This document shows positions 55,665 to 64,000 of a DNA stretch of 64,000 bases, in pieces (the first letter of the stretch is position 1; each line of letters begins with the position of its first letter). Location: assembly GCA_016840085.1 (NCBI GenBank), contig JAEOTA010000043.1, positions 1 to 64,000 on the forward strand, given 5' to 3'. This stretch comes from Promethearchaeota archaeon (lineage in GTDB: Archaea > Asgardarchaeota > Lokiarchaeia > Sigyniarchaeales > SOKP01). The position numbers and the translations under genes are program-made. The notes below the pieces were generated by a model. That model worked only from the letters and a program-made list of their open reading frames with translations. It was not told where the DNA came from and made no database searches.

Positions 55665-56504
55665 TTATACGTTTATAAAATCTAAAAAGACATCAATTAA
55701 ACTTTGAAGAACTAAAGCTTTGGCGATATCTCCCTGTATAATTATTTTTCCTGCCATGAAAGCAGATACAGGATCACCATTAAGTAATACTTCTGTAGAA
55801 GTTTCAAGACTCATTTCTAATATTAAATTAGGATTGGGAACTGTTTTTTTAGTCCATTCCATTCTATTGTCAACAATGCGGATTAAATAATTATCAAGGT
55901 CAGTAATTTTCATTTGAATTATTAAATCTTCTTCTGAAATTACTTCTTTAGCTTCAGGATTATTATTGACAAAAGCAGTTAAGACTTCCAAGAAAAGAGG
56001 TACTTGGGAGGGTTCAACGGACGATCCTTTAAAATACACATTTATAAGACTTTTCATTGAACTTGCATCAATTAAAATTCTTTCCTCTCGATTATCTATA
56101 ATATCTAATAATTTAAAAGCTAATTCTAAGATTTCAACAAATAAAACAACCTTAGATAAATCACCTTTAATTGTAAAGAGTTCTGAGAAATAGGCTTCTA
56201 ACGGATCCAAATGACCAAGTAATAATTTAGAAATAGTCCTTAGATCTGAGATTATAATAAAATCAGGGGATTTTAAACTTCCCTCGTTAAATTTAGCATT
56301 TTTATTTTCTATGACAAGGTGATAAGGTTCAGCATCTTCAATTTTCACTTGCAAAGTTAGTTTATAACCTTCAATAAGTTTCTGAGCTTCTGGATTTGTA
56401 TTGATAAAATCACAGATTACTTGAAATACAATAGGAATATCTTCAATACTAGCAGCTTCAACACCTTTTTGTCTAATTTCAAATAATCTTTCTAAATTTT
56501 TCAT
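55665..56504 (-). CDS. Tandem SCP2 sterol-carrier-like protein
   Basis: 279 residues made of two SCP2-like domains of about 130 residues each. Both have the same order: NTNPEAQKLIEGYKLTLQVKI / NNNPEAKEVISEEDLIIQMKI, then a PDFIIISDLRTISKLLLG / PNLILEMSLETSTEVLLN strand-helix and a GDLSKVV / GDIAKAL end. SCP2 domains bind lipids or acyl chains. Tandem SCP2 is unusual in archaea but occurs in Asgard. Thirty-one bases downstream of the nucleoside hydrolase start region. Confidence 0.85.
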   Translation of the reverse strand: MKNLERLFEIRQKGVEAASIEDIPIVFQVICDFINTNPEAQKLIEGYKLTLQVKIEDAEPYHLVIENKNAKFNEGSLKSPDFIIISDLRTISKLLLGHLDPLEAYFSELFTIKGDLSKVVLFVEILELAFKLLDIIDNREERILIDASSMKSLINVYFKGSSVEPSQVPLFLEVLTAFVNNNPEAKEVISEEDLIIQMKITDLDNYLIRIVDNRMEWTKKTVPNPNLILEMSLETSTEVLLNGDPVSAFMAGKIIIQGDIAKALVLQSLIDVFLDFINV

Positions 56505-56525
56505 TTTAGGTCATGTTCAAGTTTT

Positions 56526-58064
56526 TTAATTAAGTATATTAATTGGTTTATTTTTATAAATAGAGTATGTTCCATCTAATTTTTTTTTTAGATTCGAAGG
56601 AAAATTAAATCTATTTGAATATAGGGTATAAATCAAATCATCAATTTCTTTTTGAAAATCTATGTAATCATAATTTTGGTTGGTTCGTTTTCCTTTAATA
56701 ATCTCATTGACTAATTTTTCAACTTTAATTTTTGTTTCAATATTAGGTAGAATAAAAGGCAAAGCTTGAATCCCTGTGATTTGAATACTATTCGTATTAT
56801 TAATAATTCCTTTAGCAAGGTAATTATATAAAGAGCTATTCAACAATCCTAACATAAAAAGAATTGAAATTGATTTATTTTTAACTATAAAACCGATTGC
56901 TTTATTAGAATCCCAGAAACATCCTTTTGGCATATATCGTGCTGCTAATTTTGAACTTACGCCACTAATAACTATTCCCTCCTTTTCAAATGGGACGTTT
57001 TTAGGAATATCGTAATTTTTTCTTGAATTCTTATTCCAATCCAGTGCTTCCATTATTGGTCTATAATATTGATCTGCTCCCCCTTGCTTCAAATATGGTA
57101 TCCATTCTTCTGATTCTAAATCCTCTCTTTTAATAATTTTATACTTTCTGTTTAAATCTGATATATTAGTATTTCTTTTGTTAAATATCTCAGCTAATTT
57201 AGTACCCTTAACAGCTGCTATATATTTTTTATTATCGTGTGTATGCATTCCGATAAACCCTTGTATATAATCCTCTAATCTTGGTGCTTCTTCAAATAGT
57301 TTGATCACTTGTTCTTCAACATCAATATAAAATATATTAAAAGGTAAGGAATTATACTTTAGTTGCTTAATTTTATTAACAATCTTATGAGCTGGATAAT
57401 CATCTTCACTGTTAATCCTGGTTATAACCTTTATTACATTATTTTCTCTGATATTCTTATTTTTTTGACCTGAAAATTTTGTTAAGATAATAATTACTGG
57501 ATTTGTACTAACTTTTTGTTTTGAGAATAAGTTCTTTGGTGCTAAAAGAATCTCATTGATTATACAATTTCTAAGAATGAATTTCCTTAATTTTCTATGG
57601 GTACTCAGCGTTAAAAATGAATCGCTAGTGATAAAACCTAATCTACCTCCCTCTTTCAATCTCCAGATGCTATTTACGATGAACATCGCGTAAGTTTCAT
57701 GAGCATTAATTTTGCCATAAATACTTCTTAATTTTAATCTATTTTTTCTTACATAGGAACTAGCTTTATTTAAATAAGGAGGATTTCCAACAATAAAATC
57801 AAATTCGTTATAAGAATCTGGATATAAAGATAAGAGCGTGTCCTGTAATTTAAAAGAAACACCTAACATTTCTATATCGTGTTTAAAGCTAGGATTTATA
57901 TCATAAGTAATTATTTGATTCTTATCAATTCCACATTCTAGTAATTTTTTTACAAAAATACCTGGACCTACGCAGGGATCCAAAATTTTTTGCCCTTCTT
58001 TAATTAGTCCTAATCTAGAAATAATGTATTCTGCTGTTTTAGGAGGTGTTATAACTATTCCCAA
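56526..58064 (-). CDS. N6-adenine DNA methyltransferase (Eco57I/TaqI-like)
   Basis: 512 residues from a TTG. The SAM-binding motif DPCVGPGIFVKKLL near 25-38 is motif I, and IVGNPPYLNK near 92-101 is the catalytic NPPY. The C-terminal 200 residues look like the TaqI-type DNA recognition domain. It methylates adenine at a specific site. No restriction endonuclease is adjacent, so it may be an orphan methyltransferase or a type IIG enzyme lacking its nuclease domain. Confidence 0.88.
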   Translation of the reverse strand: MGIVITPPKTAEYIISRLGLIKEGQKILDPCVGPGIFVKKLLECGIDKNQIITYDINPSFKHDIEMLGVSFKLQDTLLSLYPDSYNEFDFIVGNPPYLNKASSYVRKNRLKLRSIYGKINAHETYAMFIVNSIWRLKEGGRLGFITSDSFLTLSTHRKLRKFILRNCIINEILLAPKNLFSKQKVSTNPVIIILTKFSGQKNKNIRENNVIKVITRINSEDDYPAHKIVNKIKQLKYNSLPFNIFYIDVEEQVIKLFEEAPRLEDYIQGFIGMHTHDNKKYIAAVKGTKLAEIFNKRNTNISDLNRKYKIIKREDLESEEWIPYLKQGGADQYYRPIMEALDWNKNSRKNYDIPKNVPFEKEGIVISGVSSKLAARYMPKGCFWDSNKAIGFIVKNKSISILFMLGLLNSSLYNYLAKGIINNTNSIQITGIQALPFILPNIETKIKVEKLVNEIIKGKRTNQNYDYIDFQKEIDDLIYTLYSNRFNFPSNLKKKLDGTYSIYKNKPINILN

Positions 58065-58118
58065 ATTTTTATTATTGAATTCGATTACTAATCAACACTT
58101 TTAAATTATTTTAACTAT

Positions 58119-59294
58119 TCAGGAATCAATTTCAGCTAATAAAATTGTATAAAATTGACAGATTTTTTTTAAAACTAACGGATCTATTTTATCAATATTA
58201 TCATTGATGGAATGTATATAATTATACGAAGTTTTATCTCCATTGCCAAGTCCATGGAACTTCTTACTCATTAGAAATAATCCATCACTATATGTCCCTA
58301 TATAAATTCTCTTTGCATTTTCTAAGCTCATCAGATCCCTATTTTCTAAAATAAAATTCATTGATTTAAAATTATTATTATTAATGAGACCATGATTATA
58401 TAAGATAACCTTCTTTGCAATTGAATCAAAATTGATAGTAAACGTCCTTTCTCTATCAAAATCCTTAATATTTTTGTAAAAATTCCTAACTCCCATTGTT
58501 CCAGATTCTTCTGCTCCTGTGAATACAAACCATAAATTAATATTTTTTAGTCTATTATTCGGATTTGAATAGTAATTTAGCAATTCCATAACAATTGATA
58601 TTCCAGACGCATTATCTATTGCTCCTTTAGATTTATTATTCGTTGTATTTAAAACGATAAATAATGTGGCTAATCCGTTAATACTTAAAACCAAAATACC
58701 AACAATCTGAAGTATCAAAATTGAGTTTAGAAGGTAGTATGAATTTATGATATTAATAAATAAACCAACAATGAAGCTAAAAATCCATAAATAATAAAAT
58801 AAAATACGAAATTTCACAGATAATAATTGTCCTTTTGAGTCTAAATGCGAAAAAAGAAGAATATTTTTATTCCAATCTGTTCCTCCATTTTTTTCTTCAT
58901 AATTTATGTTTTTCTGCCCAGATTTTGAAGGTATGGTTACAAAAATATTTTGAGAATGTAATTTTCTTCCTAATTTAATCTCTTCTGGATTCCTTGTAAT
59001 TATAATTAGAATAAAAAGCAAGAAAAAAACTAGAAAGATATTTGTATAAGTAAAGATAATTTGGATGTTTGAAAATAGAATTAAATGAAGCCAAAATAAT
59101 AGAGTTAAGGATATTTTTGGATAAATTCTTGAATAGAATATACTAAAAGAGAATTCTTGAATGGTTGGAGTAAGATTTAAACCTTCTATCTTTTTCTTGG
59201 CAAGATTGAAACTATTTCTCTCTAAATATGTACCTGATAATCTTGGAAAAGAAAATTCCTCAAGATTTTCTAAAATATGGTTCTCATCGATCAT
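58119..59294 (-). CDS. Membrane-embedded M28 family peptidase, copy 2
   Basis: 391 residues. FSFPRLSGT near 14-22 and the zinc ligands (FSHLDSKG, GAIDNASG, TGAEESG, YSDGLF, YIHSINDN with the final His) match the copy at 42332. Four to six hydrophobic segments lie at about 60-100 and 160-215. Separated by 20 bases from ilvD on the same strand. Confidence 0.82.
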   Translation of the reverse strand: MIDENHILENLEEFSFPRLSGTYLERNSFNLAKKKIEGLNLTPTIQEFSFSIFYSRIYPKISLTLLFWLHLILFSNIQIIFTYTNIFLVFFLLFILIIITRNPEEIKLGRKLHSQNIFVTIPSKSGQKNINYEEKNGGTDWNKNILLFSHLDSKGQLLSVKFRILFYYLWIFSFIVGLFINIINSYYLLNSILILQIVGILVLSINGLATLFIVLNTTNNKSKGAIDNASGISIVMELLNYYSNPNNRLKNINLWFVFTGAEESGTMGVRNFYKNIKDFDRERTFTINFDSIAKKVILYNHGLINNNNFKSMNFILENRDLMSLENAKRIYIGTYSDGLFLMSKKFHGLGNGDKTSYNYIHSINDNIDKIDPLVLKKICQFYTILLAEIDS

Positions 59295-59314
59295 AATGCA
59301 TTATTTTGCTTAAT

Positions 59315-60982
59315 TTAATTTAAATAAGCGCCCACTTTTGCAGAAGCTACACTTTTCCTATAAAGATTTAAATAACCTGTTTTAATCTTTGGTTCTGGTT
59401 TTTTCCATTCAGTTAATCTTTTTTCTATTTCTTCTTTTGTGACTAATAGATTCAATTTACGATTATCAATATCAATTTCTATATCATCTCCATCTTCAAC
59501 AATAGCAATAGGACCTCCTTCAAATGCTTCAGGACACACATGTCCAATGCAGGGCCCTCTTGTAGCTCCGGAATATCTTCCATCAGTTATCATCGCTACT
59601 GAATCCCCTAGTCCCATACCCATTAAAATTGCTGCGGGAAGTGATAATTCTCTCATTCCAGGTGATCCTTTTGGACCTTCATATCTTATTACCAAAACAT
59701 CTCCTTCCTTTATAAAACCTTGAATTAAAGCATCTTTAATATCCTCTTCACTCTCAAACACTTTAGCAGAACCTTTATGATATCTCATTTTTGAACTTAC
59801 AGCACTCTGTTTTATAATTGCGCCCTCAGGTGCTAAATTCCCCGTCAAAATAGCAATTGCTCCTTCTTTCGCTATGGGATCTTCAAAATTACGAATTATT
59901 TGATAATCTTTAAATTCAATAGAGTTTAAGTAATCTTTCAATGTTAAACCTAAAACAGTTTTAGTAGATAAATCTAAAATACGAGATAATTTTTTCATTA
60001 GAACACCAACACCTCCAGCTTCGTGAAATTCAGTTAAGTTATATTCTGAAGCTGGTTTGAATTTTGCTAATAATGGAACAGATTTGCTGAGATTGTCAAA
60101 ATTAAAATGATTTAAGGATCCCCCAATCTCATGAGATAAAGCACACATATGTAATATCATATTTGTAGAGCCGCCAAAGGATAAAGCTACTTTGATAGAA
60201 TTTTCAATTGAATTATGTGTAATAATATCCAATGCTCTCACGTTGTTTTTAACCAAATTCATTATTATTTGACCAGTTTGTTTGCATAGTCCTTCTCTTT
60301 CAGTACCAATAGCGCTCATTGTAGCACACTTTGGTAAAGAAAGTCCCATTGCCTCAACAATACAAGCCATTGTGTTTGCAGTACCCATCATATTACAAGC
60401 TCCAGGAGAACAACATGTTTGAGATTCAATTAGAAAAAAATCCTCTTTACTTATTTTTCCAGCTTTATATTCTCCAATTGCTTCTTTAATGTCACTTGCA
60501 ACATAAGTTCTTCCTTTTAATGGACCATCTTTAAAATGCTTTGGCTCCATAATTCCTCCTGTAAGGAAGATTGTTGCGATATTACACCTTGCAGCTGCTA
60601 AAAGCATACCAGGTATTATCTTATCACAAGAGCACAGCATAACCATACCATCAAAATTGTAAGCTTTTATTGTACTTTCGATCGATGATGCAATGATCTC
60701 TCGAGATGGTAAAACATATTTAGAGAAATTTCCCGAATTAGCAATCCCATCGCATATCGCAATTGTGTTAAATTCCATAGGTGTTCCTCCCCTATTTCTA
60801 ATTTCTGCTTTAACGATATTAGCTAATTTTTTTAAATGAATATGTCCTGGATTAATCTCATTCCATGAATTCACAATAGCAATCTTAGGTTTTTGTAAAT
60901 CCTCATATGAAAATCCGCAAGCCCGATATAAAGCTCTTTCATAAGCTTTTATAGGATCCAATTCTTCTTTCTGAATTGACAT
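59315..60982 (-). CDS. ilvD: Dihydroxy-acid dehydratase
   Basis: 555 residues. [11 protein letters not shown] near 118-128, [16 protein letters not shown] near 190-205 and [10 protein letters not shown] near 274-283 are the family motifs that hold the Fe-S cluster and substrate. [14 protein letters not shown] is near the C-terminus. It makes 2-oxoacids for valine, isoleucine and leucine. Confidence 0.95.
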   Translation of the reverse strand: MSIQKEELDPIKAYERALYRACGFSYEDLQKPKIAIVNSWNEINPGHIHLKKLANIVKAEIRNRGGTPMEFNTIAICDGIANSGNFSKYVLPSREIIASSIESTIKAYNFDGMVMLCSCDKIIPGMLLAAARCNIATIFLTGGIMEPKHFKDGPLKGRTYVASDIKEAIGEYKAGKISKEDFFLIESQTCCSPGACNMMGTANTMACIVEAMGLSLPKCATMSAIGTEREGLCKQTGQIIMNLVKNNVRALDIITHNSIENSIKVALSFGGSTNMILHMCALSHEIGGSLNHFNFDNLSKSVPLLAKFKPASEYNLTEFHEAGGVGVLMKKLSRILDLSTKTVLGLTLKDYLNSIEFKDYQIIRNFEDPIAKEGAIAILTGNLAPEGAIIKQSAVSSKMRYHKGSAKVFESEEDIKDALIQGFIKEGDVLVIRYEGPKGSPGMRELSLPAAILMGMGLGDSVAMITDGRYSGATRGPCIGHVCPEAFEGGPIAIVEDGDDIEIDIDNRKLNLLVTKEEIEKRLTEWKKPEPKIKTGYLNLYRKSVASAKVGAYLN

Positions 60983-61064
60983 GATTAATTATTCTACAAA
61001 TAGAGATTATATAAAATTAATGAATAAAAAGAAATTTTAAGATTCCAATACAAGTTTTAAAATC

Positions 61065-61826
61065 TTAGAATCTAATTGATAAGCAAGAAAGACCTCCATC
61101 CATTTTTCTAAATTCTGATATATCGATTTCAAGTATATCATATCCATAATTTAATATCGATTTTTTTAGCTTTTTAAATCCCTTCGGGATAAGAACATAA
61201 TTGTTAATCCTTATGCTATTTGCAGCATAACTTTCATCTTTAGTAACTTCAATTAAATTATACTCCTTAAAGATTGGATTATTAATGAATTCACCTGATA
61301 CAATTAAATTATTATCTCCGATATAAGATACTCCTGTTTTAAGATGAAGAATATTACTTAATGGAACAGTTACACATGAATAACTATAGTGTTCTAAAAT
61401 CTCTATTAATTGTCTTACCCCTTCCTTATTTGTTCGCTTAGAAACTCCAATATAATATTTATTATCTACTCTCAAGATATCTCCGCCTTCTAATGTTCCA
61501 GGATTTGTAATACACGCAATATTATCATAAAACCTCCCTAAAACCCCCTTTATTTCTATCTCTTCACCTTTTCTACTTATAACACCTAAATTTGCAATTA
61601 TTGCTACTTCCTCATTAACAACGGCTGTATCTTCAACAAACGTGGAATCGGGATAACTATCATTTGCATCCAATTGAATAATTTTAAGTCCACATTTTTT
61701 CAAAGCAATCATATATGATAAATGCTGAAAAACAGCCTTGTCATAATCAGGCTTTCCTAAATTTGAAGAAGTTATACCCTTTTGAAAATTTTTTGCTGGT
61801 TTTCTCACAATTGCCTGTTTAAACAC
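61065..61826 (-). CDS. Dimethylarginine dimethylaminohydrolase-like amidinohydrolase
   Basis: 253 residues. DSTFVEDTAVV near 60-70, TLEGGDILRV near 112-121, a His in ILHLKTG near 159 and a C-terminal Cys in GGLSCLSIRF fit the DDAH fold with its Cys-His-Glu triad. It hydrolyses guanidino groups of methylated arginine or a similar compound. Single gene with its own promoter. Confidence 0.88.
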   Translation of the reverse strand: MFKQAIVRKPAKNFQKGITSSNLGKPDYDKAVFQHLSYMIALKKCGLKIIQLDANDSYPDSTFVEDTAVVNEEVAIIANLGVISRKGEEIEIKGVLGRFYDNIACITNPGTLEGGDILRVDNKYYIGVSKRTNKEGVRQLIEILEHYSYSCVTVPLSNILHLKTGVSYIGDNNLIVSGEFINNPIFKEYNLIEVTKDESYAANSIRINNYVLIPKGFKKLKKSILNYGYDILEIDISEFRKMDGGLSCLSIRF

Positions 61827-61863
61827 AGTTAATCAACATAAAATAAATTTATACCTATAGGGA

Positions 61864-62766
61864 TCACAATTCTGATGTAGGATTTTTATCCATGCAAGGA
61901 ACTCCAAATTGACAAAATGCACATCCGACAGGAAAAGTAGCAGGTCTCAATTTACCATCAACCCGACGGATATGAGGTTTTAAAATTGTACCAATTCTTG
62001 CAACTACTTTTCTTGCTACTTTTCGACCATATTCATAACATTTAACTTTATCATGTCCTTTTTCTGTTATAGCTTTAGCGGGACATTTTTCCACACACAT
62101 TTTACAAGTACCATTTGAATAATATAAACAATTTCCATATGGGTTATCACTCTTTCTTGGTGTAATTTTGAGAGGTGCATCAGTTACAACAGAAGTTAAT
62201 CTAATATTACACCCAACCTCAGTAATCAAGCCCTCATGTAAACTAAATGTTCCTAAACCAGTTGCAAATGCTATATGACGTTCTGACCAAGTTGAGTAAA
62301 ATCTTCCCTTAGCAATTATTGTAAATGAATCACTTAACATTCCAGCTACAGCTCCATAACTTTTTTTCTTAAAAAAATCAATAATCTTTCTACATGTTTC
62401 CTTCTTAAAAGCATTAGCATAGTTCCTTCCCACAGAATAAATTTCTGCAGGAAGTATTACTCGTAATAATTCTTTTACATTTCTACTTTCTTTTCGAATT
62501 TTATCAACAAAAGGGAATACGATTGAAATAACACGTAGATCTGAAGCTTTTAAATAATCTTGACCTTCTCCTAACCATAATTCAAGAGGAGTTAAATGTT
62601 CTGAACCTACAACTTCTTTAAACTTCTGAAAAATTGGGTCATCACCGCTAGCAACACCAATTTTGGGATTGGAAAAGATTTTACCACCACCATAATTTTC
62701 ATGAAGGCGATTAAGTTTGCTGGTTTCAAAAAAAGAAGTTAGAAACTGATATAATTCATCAATCAC
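61864..62766 (-). CDS. 4Fe-4S protein related to epoxyqueuosine reductase
   Basis: 300 residues. CLYYSNGTCKMCVEKCPAKAI near 216-236 is a ferredoxin-type cluster set and VGCAFCQFGVPC near 281-292 a second one. GLGTFSLHEGLITE near 170-183 matches the QueG/reductive dehalogenase-like core. It may be an electron carrier or cobamide-dependent reductase; substrate unknown. Confidence 0.82.
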   Translation of the reverse strand: MIDELYQFLTSFFETSKLNRLHENYGGGKIFSNPKIGVASGDDPIFQKFKEVVGSEHLTPLELWLGEGQDYLKASDLRVISIVFPFVDKIRKESRNVKELLRVILPAEIYSVGRNYANAFKKETCRKIIDFFKKKSYGAVAGMLSDSFTIIAKGRFYSTWSERHIAFATGLGTFSLHEGLITEVGCNIRLTSVVTDAPLKITPRKSDNPYGNCLYYSNGTCKMCVEKCPAKAITEKGHDKVKCYEYGRKVARKVVARIGTILKPHIRRVDGKLRPATFPVGCAFCQFGVPCMDKNPTSEL

Positions 62767-62856
62767 TAGGTATTACCTTTTATTCCTCTTTAGATAACTA
62801 TTTTTACCAAAGGAAATTATATAAATTTAATTAATAATTCTGGGTTTGAATAATTT

Positions 62857-63966
62857 ATGTTAAAAGTAGGGATCATTGGCACAGGAGTTATCTTTGATCT
62901 TAATATATTAGGATATTTAAGACGAAGTGATGTGAAAATCACTTGTTTATGCAATAGAACTGTTGAAAAAGCCAAACAAAAAGTTGAAAAATTCAATTTA
63001 GATAAGAACATCCCCATTTACTCTGATTATAAGGAAATGTTAGATAAGGAAGATTTGGATATTGTAGAGATACTTTTACCACATTATCTTCATGCTGAAG
63101 CGACTATTTATGCCGCTCAAAAAGAGATAAAGGGAATTTCGGTTCAAAAACCTATGGCTACGACGTTAAAAGAAGCAGATGATATGATTAAAGCTTGTAA
63201 AAAAACCAACTCAATACTTTCGATTTATGAGAATTTTATTTTTGCGCCTCATATAAAGAGAGCAAAAGAACTATTAGATGATGATTATATCGGAGACCTA
63301 TCATCAATTCGGATTAAAACAGCTATGGGAACTAAGGGTGGTTGGCAAATTCCAGAAAACGCAACGAAATGGAGAAAAGATCCAAAAAAGATAGGAGGTG
63401 CAAAAAAAGGATCTCCGATTTTATTAGATAATGGATGGCATGCTTTTTCCTTGGCATGGTGGTTTTTCAAAGAAGAAATTGAAAAAGTATTCTCATGGAC
63501 AGGTAATTATCAAGGATTGGACGCTCCAGCTTATGTAATGTTTAAATATAAACAAAGTAAAGAACATGTAGTTCCTCAATATGGAAATATGGAATTTACC
63601 TTAATGCCAGAAATGAATTTCTCAGATTCAAAATACTATCCTGTAGATGAATTTATTGAGATTATAGCTAGTCGTGGTATAATGAAGATAAACCAAGGCA
63701 CGTCCATAGGAAATAAGATATCTGAATCAGAAGTTTTTCCTCCTATTGTTATTATAAGAGATGGTAAAGTAGAAACATACACAGATTTTGAAAAAGACTG
63801 GAAATACAGCTTTATTAATGCAACAAATCATTTTATAGATGCAATAAAAAATAATGATGAACCTTTACTTTCTGGCGATCAGGCAAGATATATTCTAAAA
63901 TTTGATCTAGCTGCTATCAAATCTGTTGAAGAAGGAAGAGATATATTTCTTGACGATTTTAATTAA
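62857..63966 (+). CDS. Gfo/Idh/MocA family oxidoreductase
   Basis: 369 residues. The Rossmann motif GIIGTGVIFD at 5-14, EKPMA-type block VQKPMATTLKEADDM near 98-112 and the central GWHAFSLAWW in the second domain fit the family of NAD(P)-dependent sugar and inositol dehydrogenases. The substrate cannot be told. It ends 34 bases before the window edge. Confidence 0.9.
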   Translation: MLKVGIIGTGVIFDLNILGYLRRSDVKITCLCNRTVEKAKQKVEKFNLDKNIPIYSDYKEMLDKEDLDIVEILLPHYLHAEATIYAAQKEIKGISVQKPMATTLKEADDMIKACKKTNSILSIYENFIFAPHIKRAKELLDDDYIGDLSSIRIKTAMGTKGGWQIPENATKWRKDPKKIGGAKKGSPILLDNGWHAFSLAWWFFKEEIEKVFSWTGNYQGLDAPAYVMFKYKQSKEHVVPQYGNMEFTLMPEMNFSDSKYYPVDEFIEIIASRGIMKINQGTSIGNKISESEVFPPIVIIRDGKVETYTDFEKDWKYSFINATNHFIDAIKNNDEPLLSGDQARYILKFDLAAIKSVEEGRDIFLDDFN

Positions 63967-64000
63967 TCTAATAATAAATCTTTATCATATTTCAATTCTT

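Overview
The window is AT-rich archaeal chromosome, most likely from an Asgard archaeon of the Lokiarchaeia type. Archaeal markers are the L11-L1-L10-L12 ribosomal cluster, SecY, the EMC3/YidC-like DUF106 protein and uS2. The Asgard hint is a gelsolin-like actin-regulator domain (13133-14053) together with a long zinc-containing adenylate kinase and many small zinc-ribbon membrane proteins. TTG starts are common. I saw no tRNA, rRNA or CRISPR array. The lineage is inferred from gene content only.

Layout. 1-2.5 kb: a duplicated cassette of a Cys-rich, halocin C8-like peptide followed by a four-helix membrane protein, with decayed remnants; this is the best candidate for an undescribed system. 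2.8-9.7 kb: conserved secretion and ribosomal block on the minus strand. 9.7-17.2 kb: two tandem FAH-fold hydrolases, thiamine genes (ThiN, ThiW), a P-loop-like protein, gelsolin-like protein, adenylate kinase, dehydroquinate dehydratase, CPBP protease and a membrane-anchored winged-helix regulator. 17.5-33.1 kb: accessory island holding gene fragments (aroD, GH57, AbrB-like), an AbiJ-type fragment, an intact GH57 gene, a 774-residue RecB-like nuclease, a TIGR02391/Ymh-type gene, unknown genes and two GC-rich structured intergenic elements. The N- and C-terminal pieces of one GH57 gene bracket this island, which suggests it entered that gene. 33.2-45.4 kb: metabolism (aldehyde:ferredoxin oxidoreductase, Fe-alcohol dehydrogenase, shikimate kinase, shikimate dehydrogenase, prephenate dehydrogenase, dTMP kinase, M28 peptidase, LeuC/LeuD-type dehydratase), interrupted by three zinc-ribbon membrane paralogs. 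45.4-64 kb: HD phosphohydrolase, uS2, a second AbrB-like/nuclease divergent pair, CooC-like ATPase, radical SAM repair-type protein with partner, TPP enzyme, tautomerase, nucleoside hydrolase, tandem SCP2 protein, N6-adenine methyltransferase, second M28 peptidase, IlvD, DDAH-like enzyme, Fe-S protein and a Gfo/Idh/MocA oxidoreductase.

How genes fit together: aroD, aroK, aroE and tyrA give much of the route to chorismate and tyrosine; ilvD, the IlvB-like TPP enzyme and leuC/leuD belong to branched-chain amino acid or related 2-oxoacid pathways; the aldehyde oxidoreductase and iron alcohol dehydrogenase form a likely aldehyde/alcohol redox pair. The accessory parts recur in one theme: small AbrB-like DNA-binding genes beside nuclease genes, abortive-infection-type families, and a possible antimicrobial peptide cassette. 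All assignments come from reading motifs by eye; no homology search was run.
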